Below, piece by piece: positions 44,192 to 51,765 of a stretch of 64,000 nucleotides of DNA. The notes under the pieces were generated by a model that saw nothing but the letters and a program-made list of their open reading frames with translations, did no database searches and had not been told where the DNA came from. The stretch covers positions 98,265-162,264 of the forward strand of contig CAYTUQ010000002.1 in NCBI GenBank assembly GCA_964441235.1, given 5' to 3'. The position numbers and the translations under genes are program-made. Position 1 is the first letter of the stretch, and each line of letters begins with the position of its first letter. Source of the stretch: BS750m-G69 sp964441235 (GTDB lineage Bacteria > Fidelibacterota > UBA2242).

Positions 44192-44609
44192 TCAAGATGA
44201 TTTGAGAATTCCAGTTAATTCTTCTGGGTCGTAGGTTCTTATTAAAGCATGTTTAAAATCTTTAATGTTTCTGGTCGCAATTCCATCAATATGACTCAGA
44301 TTCGCTGACTCATGTAATACTGCATCTTCAAAATCACTAATTTTATGACTGGACGCAGATTTAAATATGGATTCATTTAATTCGGTCAATTCAAAAATAT
44401 TTATCATGTTTTTAATTAGTTTCTTTGCTTCCCCCTGATCCTTTTACTTTGGTAACTAAATAAGCAATAGTTGTTATAGTTGTTGGACAAACATATCCCT
44501 CAATATTTCCGCGCTCAACTTCTGATATTAGATAAGTAGCAGCATTATGATATGGTTTACGAAGAAGTAACAAATCCAATATTACATTCGTATCAAATAG
44601 AATTTTCAT
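44192..44609 (-). pseudogene. PIN-domain toxin, split by a +1 frameshift at a C5/G5 tract
   Basis: The N-terminal part (44412-44609: MKILFDTNVILDLLLLR, PTTITTIAYLVTKVKGSG) and the C-terminal part (44192-44407: NIFELTELNESIFKSA, ISDFEDAVLHESANLSHID, IATRNIKDF) are consecutive pieces of one VapC-type RNase. Removing one G from the run of five (plus strand C5 at 44431-44435) restores a continuous GSGEAKKLIKNMINIFEL. The catalytic acids D6, the D of DFEDAV, and the TRN..DF region are intact. As sequenced the toxin would be cut short. This could be true inactivation or a homopolymer error. Confidence 0.75.
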
Positions 44610-44848
44610 AAGTACTTGCCTTCAAGGTATTTCTTATAATCCGTTTCATCAATATTAGAATCTGCGAGAGCACCATATAAAGATTTTACATTTGGTGGTA
44701 ATTCTATATCTTCAACAAGTTCTTTTTTGGTAAGTATCCTAAAGTAATCTGCAACCATTTTGGAAAGCGATTTACCCTTTTTATCAGCAACAGATTTTGC
44801 CAGGTGTATCAATTCATCTTCCATTCTCAAAGTCAATTTCGTCTGCAT
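44606..44848 (-). CDS. Antitoxin of the PIN module (DUF6364-like)
   Basis: 80 residues. MQTKLTLRMEDELIHLAKSVADKKGKSLSKMVADYF looks like a ribbon-helix-helix DNA-binding domain of the DUF6364 type that partners PIN toxins. The C-terminal LPPNVKSLYGALADS resembles the toxin-binding tail. Its stop overlaps the toxin start (ATGA). Confidence 0.78.
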   Translation of the reverse strand: MQTKLTLRMEDELIHLAKSVADKKGKSLSKMVADYFRILTKKELVEDIELPPNVKSLYGALADSNIDETDYKKYLEGKYL

Positions 44849-44913
44849 ATTATCTCCTTGTACGTCATACTATCATATATTAATACGTCATATAGATTTA
44901 TGCAACAACTTTT

Positions 44914-45315
44914 TTATTGTTCCGCAATAACTTCTTTATATGCCATAATATTGTCAATTGCATTTTTTAGATTTTTTGAAAAAGACATGTTTTTACCGGA
45001 AATTTCCCTGAGTAAAGCTCTCACGGTTTCACGTTTGCTTTTTAATTCGTAAGAACAATAATGCTTTTCGACGCTGATTCCTCTTCCTTTTGCATAAGAT
45101 AAAATATGTTTTTTGGAAATGGAAACCTGAGTAATATCTATATGAACAGCGTGAAGCTAAATAGAATCATCAATTGAAAGCTGATATTCATGAAGAAGTT
45201 TCGCCATCGTAAGACTGTCGCTTCCACCGGAGACGGCTATAAGAATTTTATCGTTAGGTTTAATAAGATTGAATTTCGGATTAAGTTTTATGAATTGCGG
45301 TATTAATGAGGACAT
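44914..45315 (-). pseudogene. Decayed PP-loop ATPase (TtcA/TilS-like tRNA thiolation family)
   Basis: Reading from ATG 45315 gives FNLIKPNDKILIAVSGGSDSLTMAKLLHEY, whose SGGSDS is the PP-loop. An in-frame TAG (45157-45159) then interrupts before LHAVHIDIT, and the frame continues to TAA at 44914. The last 40 residues (ELKSKRETVRALLREI, FSKNLKNAIDNI) match the very C-terminus of TtcA-like proteins (Cys, then QR..V..LL). The roughly 130-residue middle containing the second CxxC and catalytic parts is missing. It therefore has a nonsense codon and an internal deletion, so it is not functional. Its own promoter was not identified. Confidence 0.7.
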
Positions 45316-45364
45316 TTTTAAATATGGTCAATATTTACCAATGAAGATATGCTGGGAATAAGGT

Positions 45365-46468
45365 TTATCCTGCCGCTAATTTAAAAGTAATCACATCGCC
45401 ATCGCGAACTGGATAGGATTTTCCCTCAATATGTACAAAACCCTGTTCTCTCATCAGCGTCTCTGACTTGATTTTTTCTACGTCATTCCAATGACGAACT
45501 TCGGCTTTTATGAATCGCTCTTCGAAACCTGTATGAATGACCGAAGCTGCTTTATTTGCGGGTGTTCCAGCAGGAACTGTCCATGCCTGGCATATATTAG
45601 ATTCAACAGTGAAAAAAGTAATTAGCCTTAGAAGTGTATAACCGGCGGTGATTAATTTATTTAAACCTGCCTCCTGAATGTGCCATTCCTTCATAAGTAG
45701 GTCTCGCTCGTCAGATTCCAACTCAGTCAATTCCAGTTCAAGATTTGCAGAAAGTGTTAGGAACAGGTTTCCTGATTCCATGGCAAGTTTCTCAAAATTT
45801 TGCGTTGCATCGGATTTCTTACCTAATGTGGCTTCATCCTCTGAGATATTTCCAACAATTAGAACTGGTTTATTTGATAGAAGTGATAATTCTTTTATAA
45901 AATATTCTTCTTCAGGATGAGCATGATAACACTTTGCTGACTTCCCTCTTTGTAGAAGTTCCTTGATTTCTTCTAAAATTGTGAGCTGCTTTTTGAATTT
46001 CTCTTCGCCAGCTTTTGCATGCTTAGTGATTTTATGTGTGCGATTTTCAATAACTTCAAGGTCTTTCAATAAAATTTCTGTTTCGACAATTTCAAAATCC
46101 CTTTTGGGGTCTAATGTATCGCTGATGTGTGCAACATTAGGATTATTGAAACATCGAACAAGGTGAACAATAGCGTCAACTGCTTGAATGTAACTTAGGA
46201 ATTGGTTGCCCAGCCCTTCACCGTTTGAAGCTCCTTTTACCAATCCTGCAATGTCAACAAATTTTAGAGTTGTGGGTATTATCTTTTCCGGTTTGTAGAT
46301 TTTAGAAAGAATATCAAGCCGTTTGTCAGGCACCTCAACAATCCCAACATGTGGATCAATTGTGCAAAAGGGGTAACTTTCCATCGGAACTTGAGCATGT
46401 GTCAGTGCATTAAAAAGTGTTGATTTACCGACATTAGGCAGTCCTACAATTCCACATTTGAATCCCAT
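45365..46468 (-). CDS. ychF: Redox-regulated ribosome-associated ATPase YchF (Obg family)
   Basis: 367 residues. The P-loop GLPNVGKSTLFNALT is at about 8-22, switch region DIAGLVKGASNGEGLGNQFL, a coiled-coil insert at 130-165, and the C-terminal TGS domain (LITFFTVESNICQAWTVPAGT, EVRHWNDVEK, VRDGDVITFKLA). YchF prefers ATP and binds ribosomes, with a role in oxidative-stress tolerance. Length and motifs are canonical. Monocistronic; divergent to the tRNA-Asp locus. Confidence 0.95.
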   Translation of the reverse strand: MGFKCGIVGLPNVGKSTLFNALTHAQVPMESYPFCTIDPHVGIVEVPDKRLDILSKIYKPEKIIPTTLKFVDIAGLVKGASNGEGLGNQFLSYIQAVDAIVHLVRCFNNPNVAHISDTLDPKRDFEIVETEILLKDLEVIENRTHKITKHAKAGEEKFKKQLTILEEIKELLQRGKSAKCYHAHPEEEYFIKELSLLSNKPVLIVGNISEDEATLGKKSDATQNFEKLAMESGNLFLTLSANLELELTELESDERDLLMKEWHIQEAGLNKLITAGYTLLRLITFFTVESNICQAWTVPAGTPANKAASVIHTGFEERFIKAEVRHWNDVEKIKSETLMREQGFVHIEGKSYPVRDGDVITFKLAAG

Positions 46469-46579
46469 AGTTTTGCAAGCACCTATTTTTTGTTTTTAAA
46501 TTGACATAATGATTCTATCGGAATATAAAAAAAAATTCTCAATTGATACAAAGTTTATTTTAATTGGTTTTATTTATAC

Positions 46580-46608
46580 TTGTTCAACTATTGTAAAATA
46601 TTTATATT
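46580..46608 (+). promoter_or_regulatory. Candidate promoter for the tRNA-Asp locus
   Basis: TTGTTC (46580-46585), 17-bp spacer, TATATT (46603-46608). It lies upstream of the degraded tRNA copy (46642) and the intact tRNA (46795), so both would be in one precursor. The -10 and spacing are good, and the -35 keeps TTG and the last C.. Confidence 0.5.
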
Positions 46609-46641
46609 TGCATCTGCTTGAGTAATCGAGCGATTGACAAA

Positions 46642-46755
46642 GGAGCCGTAGTTTCCCGACTGGTCGTGATTAGAGCACTGGCTTGTCCGGCGTAGCGTAG
46701 CGAGGACGGATCTGCCTGCCGGAAGTTGTCCCGATGGATATCGGGATCGGCTCTG
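46642..46755 (+). pseudogene. Degraded tRNA-Asp copy expanded by insertions in its loops
   Basis: Aligns end to end with the intact tRNA-Asp 40 bp downstream. It shares GGAGC-x-GTAGTT, ATTAGAGCAC-x-GGC-x-TGTC, CCGGAAGTTG and a final ATCGGCTCT. Extra DNA sits in the D-loop (TTCCCGACTGGTCGTG), in the anticodon loop (about 26 bp with CGTAGCGTAGCGAGGACGG) and in the T-loop (CCCGATGGATATCGGG replacing GCGGGTTCGAATCCCG). Stems are largely kept while loops have grown. It cannot function as a tRNA. Confidence 0.75.
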
Positions 46756-46794
46756 GATACAAGCGATATTTTTAAAAAGGAATTAAAATTATTT

Positions 46795-46868
46795 GGAGCT
46801 GTAGTTCAATTGGTTAGAGCACCGGCCTGTCACGCCGGAAGTTGCGGGTTCGAATCCCGTCGGCTCCG
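46795..46868 (+). tRNA. tRNA-Asp (anticodon GTC)
   Basis: Acceptor arms GGAGCTG/CGGCTCC pair over seven bases (one T-G), D arm GTTC...GAGC, anticodon stem CCGGC/GCCGG with loop CTGTCAC, and T arm GCGGG-TTCGAAT-CCCGT. Discriminator base G; CCA is not encoded, which agrees with the CCA-adding enzyme gene in this window. Confidence 0.97.
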
Positions 46869-46872
46869 CTGA

Positions 46873-46913
46873 ACCTGCCACACCGGAAGCTGTCCCGATG
46901 AGTCGGGAAACCG
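46873..46913 (+). repeat. Partial copy of the tRNA-Asp 3' half
   Basis: CTGCC-ACACCGGAAGCTGTCC-CGATGAGTCGGGAAACCG starts five bases after the tRNA and resembles the 3' half of the degraded upstream copy (CCGGAAGTTGTCCCGATGG) more than the intact tRNA. Suggests repeated recombination at this locus. Confidence 0.5.
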
Positions 46914-46965
46914 TTGTGATCTTGCTGATGAGGAAGATGACATAGAAGACTTAGAGAGTATTCGT

Positions 46966-47191
46966 AATAACTCCCATGGCCTTTCGGCCACAACGAAGTA
47001 TGTCTCAAAGAGATGTCTTTCCATAGGAATCCTTCGTGATCGACAAAAGTTGATATTTTTAAAATACATAAATTGTATATTGTTGATTGCTGATTGTTTA
47101 TTGTTAATTGGTCATTGTTCATCAGGCACTTTCAACTTTAGGCACTTTCAACTTTAGGTACTTTAGACACTTTAGGCACTTTCATATAAAA
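46966..47191 (-). repeat. Interspersed repeat R1, copy B (filled site)
   Basis: Inverted copy of 13018-13174. It has extra GCACTTTCAACTTTAG units (47126-47160) and a 47-bp insert at 46999-47045. The rest of this spacer, to 47464, is AT-rich and shows no gene or terminator. Confidence 0.8.
46999..47045. mobile_element. Short palindromic module inserted in repeat R1
   Basis: Reads GTCTCAAAGAGATGTC...CCATAGGAATCC...CGTGATCGAC. The 13-kb copy of the same repeat has only AATG at this place, so the boundaries are defined on both sides. Clear similarity to the module at 12411-12452 (GTCTC..AGAGAT, ATAGGA.TCCT.CGTGA). Confidence 0.7.
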
Positions 47192-47464
47192 CAGTTGCTA
47201 ATTTTATAATATCCCAGGCAATATCATTGTCAATACATAGAAAATTTCCCACATATTAGCCTTATCTCTTAGATATCTCGAGATAGCGTGGAATTATTTC
47301 TACCTATTTTCTATATTTGATAATAAATATGGGGAAACTGCTTTTGATTTTCTATTTCTGAAGTATATGTTAACACAAAATAAAAATTACCATTAAAATA
47401 AATCTCAATCAAATAAAAATCTAATAAATATAACAGTTCTCTTTTCTCCTAAAAACAATCTGAT

Positions 47465-48904
47465 CTACTTCAAAATCTCAACAGCATTTTTAATCCGGCT
47501 TATAGTCTCCTTTTTTCCAAGAATTTCGGCAATTTCAGTTGCACCGCCTGGTGTGTTCTGTAATCCTGAAAGAGCAATTCTTAGGGGCCATAAAACATTG
47601 CTATTTTTCAAATTTGATTCTTTTGCAAATCGAACCAGGTTTTGATAAAGATTGTTATTGCTCCATTCCTCAATTTTATCAAGAATCGGACGGATTTTCT
47701 CCAATATCTCTTTACTTGAATCTACGGTGGATTTCATTTTTTTGTGATTGTAAAGTTCGGGACTATACTCTTGTACTTTCACAAAAAAAGCCAGGATGCC
47801 AGGAATATCTGTCAACCGCTCAATTCTTGGTTGAATGAGAAGGCTTATTTTTTCCGTATTCAAAGATTCTGAAATGGTTTTTGGGAAATATTCAAGAGCA
47901 ATAGAATTAAATTTCTTGATCGGCAATTTTCTTATATGTTCGCCGTTTATCCAGTTCAATTTTTTTAGAGAAAAAATAGCGTTAGACTTATTAATGCGTT
48001 CAATACGGAATTCCTTGATCAGGTCTTCAATTGTGAAAAACTCTCTTTCATCTCCGGGATTCCATCCCAATAAAGCAACATAATTTATTATAGCTTCCGG
48101 TAAATAGCCTTTTTTCAATAACTCCTGAAATGATGCATCTCCTTCTCTTTTGCTTAGTTTTTTACCGGATTCTTTTGTTATATGGGGCAGGTGGATATAT
48201 TTTGGAATTTCCCATCCAAAGTCCGTGTATAGAAGATTATACTTTGGAGTAGATGATAAATACTCAACGCCACGCACAACATGAGTTATATTCATTAAAT
48301 GATCATCCACTACATGTGCAAAATTATATGTAGGATAACCATCTGATTTGAATAACACCTGATCATCAAGCAATTCATTTGCAATACTTACCCTTCCGAA
48401 TACGGCGTCATCAAAAGAAGTAACTCCAGAGTACGGAATTTTTTGTCTAACAATAAATTGTTCACCCGCATTTAACCTCTTTGAGATTTCTTCCCTGGAC
48501 AAGGATCGGCATTTCCTATTGTAAACATAGTGTTCTCCCGAGCGTTTACTCTCTTCTCTTTGTTTTGCAATCTCTTCTTTTGTGCAAAAACATCTATATG
48601 CAAATCCTTTTTCCAATAGGTAGTCAATGTATTTTTTGTAGACTTCTTTTCTTTCGCTTTGAATGTAAGGTCCGAACTTGCCGGGTTTATCAGGTCCTTC
48701 ATCATAATAGATTTTTGAAATTTTCAGACTGTCATAAATTAAATCAATAGCCCCCTTAACGTATCTTTTCTGATCTGTATCCTCTATTCGCAGAATAAAC
48801 TTTCCGTTGTTGTGCCTGGCAATTAGATATGAATAAAGAGCTGTACGCAGATTTCCAATATGCATAAAACCGGTTGGGCTTGGTGCAAACCTTGTTCTGA
48901 CCAC
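47465..48904 (-). CDS. gltX: Glutamyl-tRNA synthetase
   Basis: 479-residue class I synthetase. The HIGH-type motif is in FAPSPTGFMHIGNLRTALY (7-25) and the KMSKS motif appears as KLSKREG near 240. FILRIEDTD, YPTYNFAHVVDDHLM and GVEYLSSTPKY are typical, and the C-terminal helical anticodon domain ends in LGKKETISRI. A Cys set CFCTKEE...C near 110-140 hints at the zinc finger of bacterial GluRS. With gatC in the window, this enzyme may also charge tRNA-Gln. One base overlaps the upstream dedA-like gene. Confidence 0.96.
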   Translation of the reverse strand: MVRTRFAPSPTGFMHIGNLRTALYSYLIARHNNGKFILRIEDTDQKRYVKGAIDLIYDSLKISKIYYDEGPDKPGKFGPYIQSERKEVYKKYIDYLLEKGFAYRCFCTKEEIAKQREESKRSGEHYVYNRKCRSLSREEISKRLNAGEQFIVRQKIPYSGVTSFDDAVFGRVSIANELLDDQVLFKSDGYPTYNFAHVVDDHLMNITHVVRGVEYLSSTPKYNLLYTDFGWEIPKYIHLPHITKESGKKLSKREGDASFQELLKKGYLPEAIINYVALLGWNPGDEREFFTIEDLIKEFRIERINKSNAIFSLKKLNWINGEHIRKLPIKKFNSIALEYFPKTISESLNTEKISLLIQPRIERLTDIPGILAFFVKVQEYSPELYNHKKMKSTVDSSKEILEKIRPILDKIEEWSNNNLYQNLVRFAKESNLKNSNVLWPLRIALSGLQNTPGGATEIAEILGKKETISRIKNAVEILK

Positions 48905-49521
48905 TATTTGATTTCTCCTAACTTTACAGTTTTTCGGCGTATACGATAAACAACAAAAAGCATTACTACACCTACAATTACCAACGTAACAACTCTGTTG
49001 TATTGCGAGATAAGAGCAACTACTTTATGCCAGTTTTCACCCAACAGGCGTCCTAACTGAAATATAATTCCATTCCATGCAATAATACTTATAGTTGTGT
49101 AAAAGAAAGCCTTTAATAATTTCGTTCGAGTAAACCCTGCAACAATGGCAACCAAAAGCCTAACTCCAGGTAAAAACCGATTTATAATTAATACCCAATC
49201 ACCGTATTTATCAAAATATTGATCCGCTTTTTGGATTCTTTTTTGGGAGAAAAATGAATAATTCTTTCTCTCAAAATAGTCTCTTCCCCAATGAAATCCT
49301 ATCAAGTAAACAAGAAGAAATCCACTCAGGCTACTGACAACTGTAAGGATATATGTAAATAGAGGATTAAGAACACCTCTTCCTGCAAGATATGCAGAAA
49401 AAGCAAGAAAAGTGTCACCAGGTATAAGTGGCGTTATATTTTCCATAAAAATGGTAAAAGCTAAAATAATGTAAATATATGATATAGGAATTCCTGAGAT
49501 GAAGTTTAGAATAGAATCCAT
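48904..49521 (-). CDS. DedA-family membrane protein (SNARE-associated/VTT domain)
   Basis: 205 residues with four to five helices and the conserved NRFLPGVRLLVAIVAGFTRTK block near 110-130 that marks DedA/VTT proteins. ENITPLIPGDTFLAFSAYLA near the N-terminus carries the acidic and proline residues of the reentrant region. The family includes undecaprenyl-phosphate and phospholipid flippases. Its start shares a base with the ispF stop, so gltX, dedA, ispF, ispD, queA and ruvB form one run. Confidence 0.9.
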   Translation of the reverse strand: MDSILNFISGIPISYIYIILAFTIFMENITPLIPGDTFLAFSAYLAGRGVLNPLFTYILTVVSSLSGFLLVYLIGFHWGRDYFERKNYSFFSQKRIQKADQYFDKYGDWVLIINRFLPGVRLLVAIVAGFTRTKLLKAFFYTTISIIAWNGIIFQLGRLLGENWHKVVALISQYNRVVTLVIVGVVMLFVVYRIRRKTVKLGEIK

Positions 49522-50006
49522 TATCCCTTAACAGTTGCTGTGGCAATTGCTAAAATACCCTCTCCTTTTCCGGTGAAGCCAATATTTTCAGTTGTTGTCG
49601 CTTTAACAGAAATATAACTCTCGGGTAAGTCCAAAATTGAAGAAAGGCTTCTTCGAATTTCTGGAATGTAAGACCTAATTTTCGGTTTCTGAGCTACAAT
49701 TGTCACATCAATATTTCCTGGTGTAAATCCGTGCTCCTTAATCAGCGTGATAGTTCTTTTTAAAAGAATTGCACTAGAAATGTTTTTATATTGTGGGTCT
49801 GTATCCGGGAAGTGTGCACCAATATCATCAAGTGCCGCAGCACCTAAAAGAGCATCAATAATTGCATGAATAGCCACATCTGCATCAGAATGGCCTTTTA
49901 GTCCTTTCTCAAAAGGAATTTCAATGCCTCCAAGAATGAGAGGTCTTCCCTTAACGAAACGGTGAACATCTATACCATGACCAACTCTTATTTTGATATT
50001 TTTCAT
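49521..50006 (-). CDS. ispF: 2-C-methyl-D-erythritol 2,4-cyclodiphosphate synthase
   Basis: MEP-pathway enzyme, 161 residues from the ATG at 50006. VGHGIDVHRF has the metal ligands, and GLKGHSDADVAIHAIIDALLGAAALDDIGAHFPDTD and GFTGKGEGI are diagnostic. I rejected the longer frame from 50057 because its first 17 codons overlap ispD. The 50006 start makes an ATGA junction with the ispD stop. Confidence 0.96.
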   Translation of the reverse strand: MKNIKIRVGHGIDVHRFVKGRPLILGGIEIPFEKGLKGHSDADVAIHAIIDALLGAAALDDIGAHFPDTDPQYKNISSAILLKRTITLIKEHGFTPGNIDVTIVAQKPKIRSYIPEIRRSLSSILDLPESYISVKATTTENIGFTGKGEGILAIATATVKG

Positions 50007-50695
50007 GCCGTCCAATCTTTGAGTAAAGATCTTGCGATTTCCAGATCTTCCTGGCAAGTAATCTTTATATTTTTACGATCCCCTGTTAACACACCAATTC
50101 GCCCACCTAAACGCTCGACTAAGCTGGCTTCATCAGTGCCTATAAAATCATCATCATAAGCTTTCTTGAAAGCATGTTCTAATATTCCTCTGCGAAATGT
50201 CTGAGGTGTTTGGATTTGCCATATGTTTGATCGGTTGAAAGTCTTCACGATTAAAGAATTATTAACCTCCTTCAGTGTATCAACCGCAGGAGTTGCAACG
50301 ACTACCCCTTCATATTCGTTACACATTTCAATAGTTTTATCTATTTTCTCGGGATTAATAAAAGGTCTAACACTATCATGCACAACTACAGTGTCGTAAC
50401 ATTTTCCTATAGATTTCAAACCGTTATAAACAGAATCCTGTCGCTTTTTACTACCTGCAACTATTTTTATCGGCCTGGAAGTTCCGGAAGGAATACATAC
50501 GTGCAACAATTCTGAATCCATAAACTCTTTTGAAATAACAAGAACAATTTCAGATACCAATTTAGCATTTACAAAATTTTTTATAGTGTAGTAAAGTATA
50601 GGTTTCCCATCGAGCAGAAAATATTGCTTCGGAGTATCAGATTTCATCCTAGCGCCGACTCCGGCAGCAACAATTATAGCACTTGCATAAGACAT
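50003..50695 (-). CDS. ispD: 2-C-methyl-D-erythritol 4-phosphate cytidylyltransferase
   Basis: 230 residues. The nucleotide-binding AAGVGARMKSDTPKQYFLL is at about 10-28, VVHDSVRPFI at about 103-112, TPAVDTLKEV, WQIQTPQTFRRGIL and the final GTDEASLVERLGG block are all standard. Makes CDP-methylerythritol from MEP and CTP. Overlaps ispF by four bases. Confidence 0.96.
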   Translation of the reverse strand: MSYASAIIVAAGVGARMKSDTPKQYFLLDGKPILYYTIKNFVNAKLVSEIVLVISKEFMDSELLHVCIPSGTSRPIKIVAGSKKRQDSVYNGLKSIGKCYDTVVVHDSVRPFINPEKIDKTIEMCNEYEGVVVATPAVDTLKEVNNSLIVKTFNRSNIWQIQTPQTFRRGILEHAFKKAYDDDFIGTDEASLVERLGGRIGVLTGDRKNIKITCQEDLEIARSLLKDWTA

Positions 50696-50711
50696 ACTAT
50701 TCAGTAACCTT

Positions 50712-51752
50712 CTACAAAATTATCATAGCATCGCCATAGCTGAAAAAGCGATATTTTCTCTTAACCGCCACACGATATGCTTTTATAGTAAGATCATAAC
50801 CTGTAAAAGCAGCAACCTGCATAATTAACGTAGATTTTGGTTGATGAAAATTTGTGACAAGAACATCAATCATTTTGAATTCATAAGGGGGGTAAATAAA
50901 CTTATCAGTCCAACCTCTCCTGGGGCTTACCTGAAACCCTGATACTGTAACTGTTTCCAATGCTCGAACAACTGAGGTTCCAACTCCAATTACTCGCTTC
51001 TTTTTCGATTTTGCTTCATTAATTGCAATAGCGGTTTCTGCGGACACCTCATAATACTCTGAGTCCATTCTATGCCTGGAAAGGTCTTCAACTGTAACAG
51101 GACGAAAAGTACCCAGCCCAATGTGTAGAACAACTGGAAATATTTTTACACCTTTGTCCCTGATTTTTTGTATAAGCTTTTTTGTAAAGTGCAATCCTGC
51201 AGTAGGGGCAGCAACAGCACCGCGACGTTTCGCATACACAGTCTGGTATTTAATTTTATCCTCAGGAATAGGGTCTCGATCAATATATGGTGGTAGCGGC
51301 GATTTCCCAATTTTATCTATGAGAACATATAAATCTTCTTGCTCAATCCCTTTAAATCTTACAACTCTACCACCGGAAACTGTATTATCAATAACATCGC
51401 ATTGAACCCCTTCAGCGACCGTAAGTTTATTCCCGATACGGACTTTCCGTGCCGGTTTTACCATTACTTCCCACATGTTGTTGGATAATTCCCGGAGCAG
51501 AAACACCTCGACTTTAGCATCTGTCCTATCTTTAACAGCCAATAATCTTGCCGGGTAAACTTTAGTTTCATTCAAGATAATTAGATCACCAGGATTCAGA
51601 TAATCAATAATATCGTAGAAATGTTTATGTTCAATACTACCATCAGCACGGTTAATTACCATCAGCCGAGAATGATCACGCTCTTTGATAGGATATTGGG
51701 CAATAAGTTCCTCAGGCAGTTTATAATCAAAATCTGAAAGTCTCAGTCTCAT
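50712..51752 (-). CDS. queA: S-adenosylmethionine:tRNA ribosyltransferase-isomerase
   Basis: Queuosine synthesis: transfers the ribosyl part of SAM to preQ1 in tRNA. 346 residues from ATG 51752, chosen because GGAGG lies just upstream; the earlier ATG at 51797 would overlap ruvB. LSDFDYKLPEELIAQYP, LIILNETKVYPARL, VAAPTAGLHFTKKLI, HIGLGTFRPV and TNFHQPKSTLIM are classical. 14 bp after ruvB. Confidence 0.96.
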   Translation of the reverse strand: MRLRLSDFDYKLPEELIAQYPIKERDHSRLMVINRADGSIEHKHFYDIIDYLNPGDLIILNETKVYPARLLAVKDRTDAKVEVFLLRELSNNMWEVMVKPARKVRIGNKLTVAEGVQCDVIDNTVSGGRVVRFKGIEQEDLYVLIDKIGKSPLPPYIDRDPIPEDKIKYQTVYAKRRGAVAAPTAGLHFTKKLIQKIRDKGVKIFPVVLHIGLGTFRPVTVEDLSRHRMDSEYYEVSAETAIAINEAKSKKKRVIGVGTSVVRALETVTVSGFQVSPRRGWTDKFIYPPYEFKMIDVLVTNFHQPKSTLIMQVAAFTGYDLTIKAYRVAVKRKYRFFSYGDAMIIL

Positions 51753-51765
51753 AAAAATTCCTCCA

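Noticed and set aside
46814..47122. Minus-strand frames over the tRNA, one containing ADGIRTRNFRRDRPVL and another RRDSNPQLPA
   Set aside because: These peptides are the well-known antisense translation of a tRNA gene (here tRNA-Asp); they are not proteins.
49521..50057. Longer ispF start at 50057
   Set aside because: Its first 17 residues are out of family and overlap ispD; the ATG at 50006 gives the canonical start and an ATGA junction.
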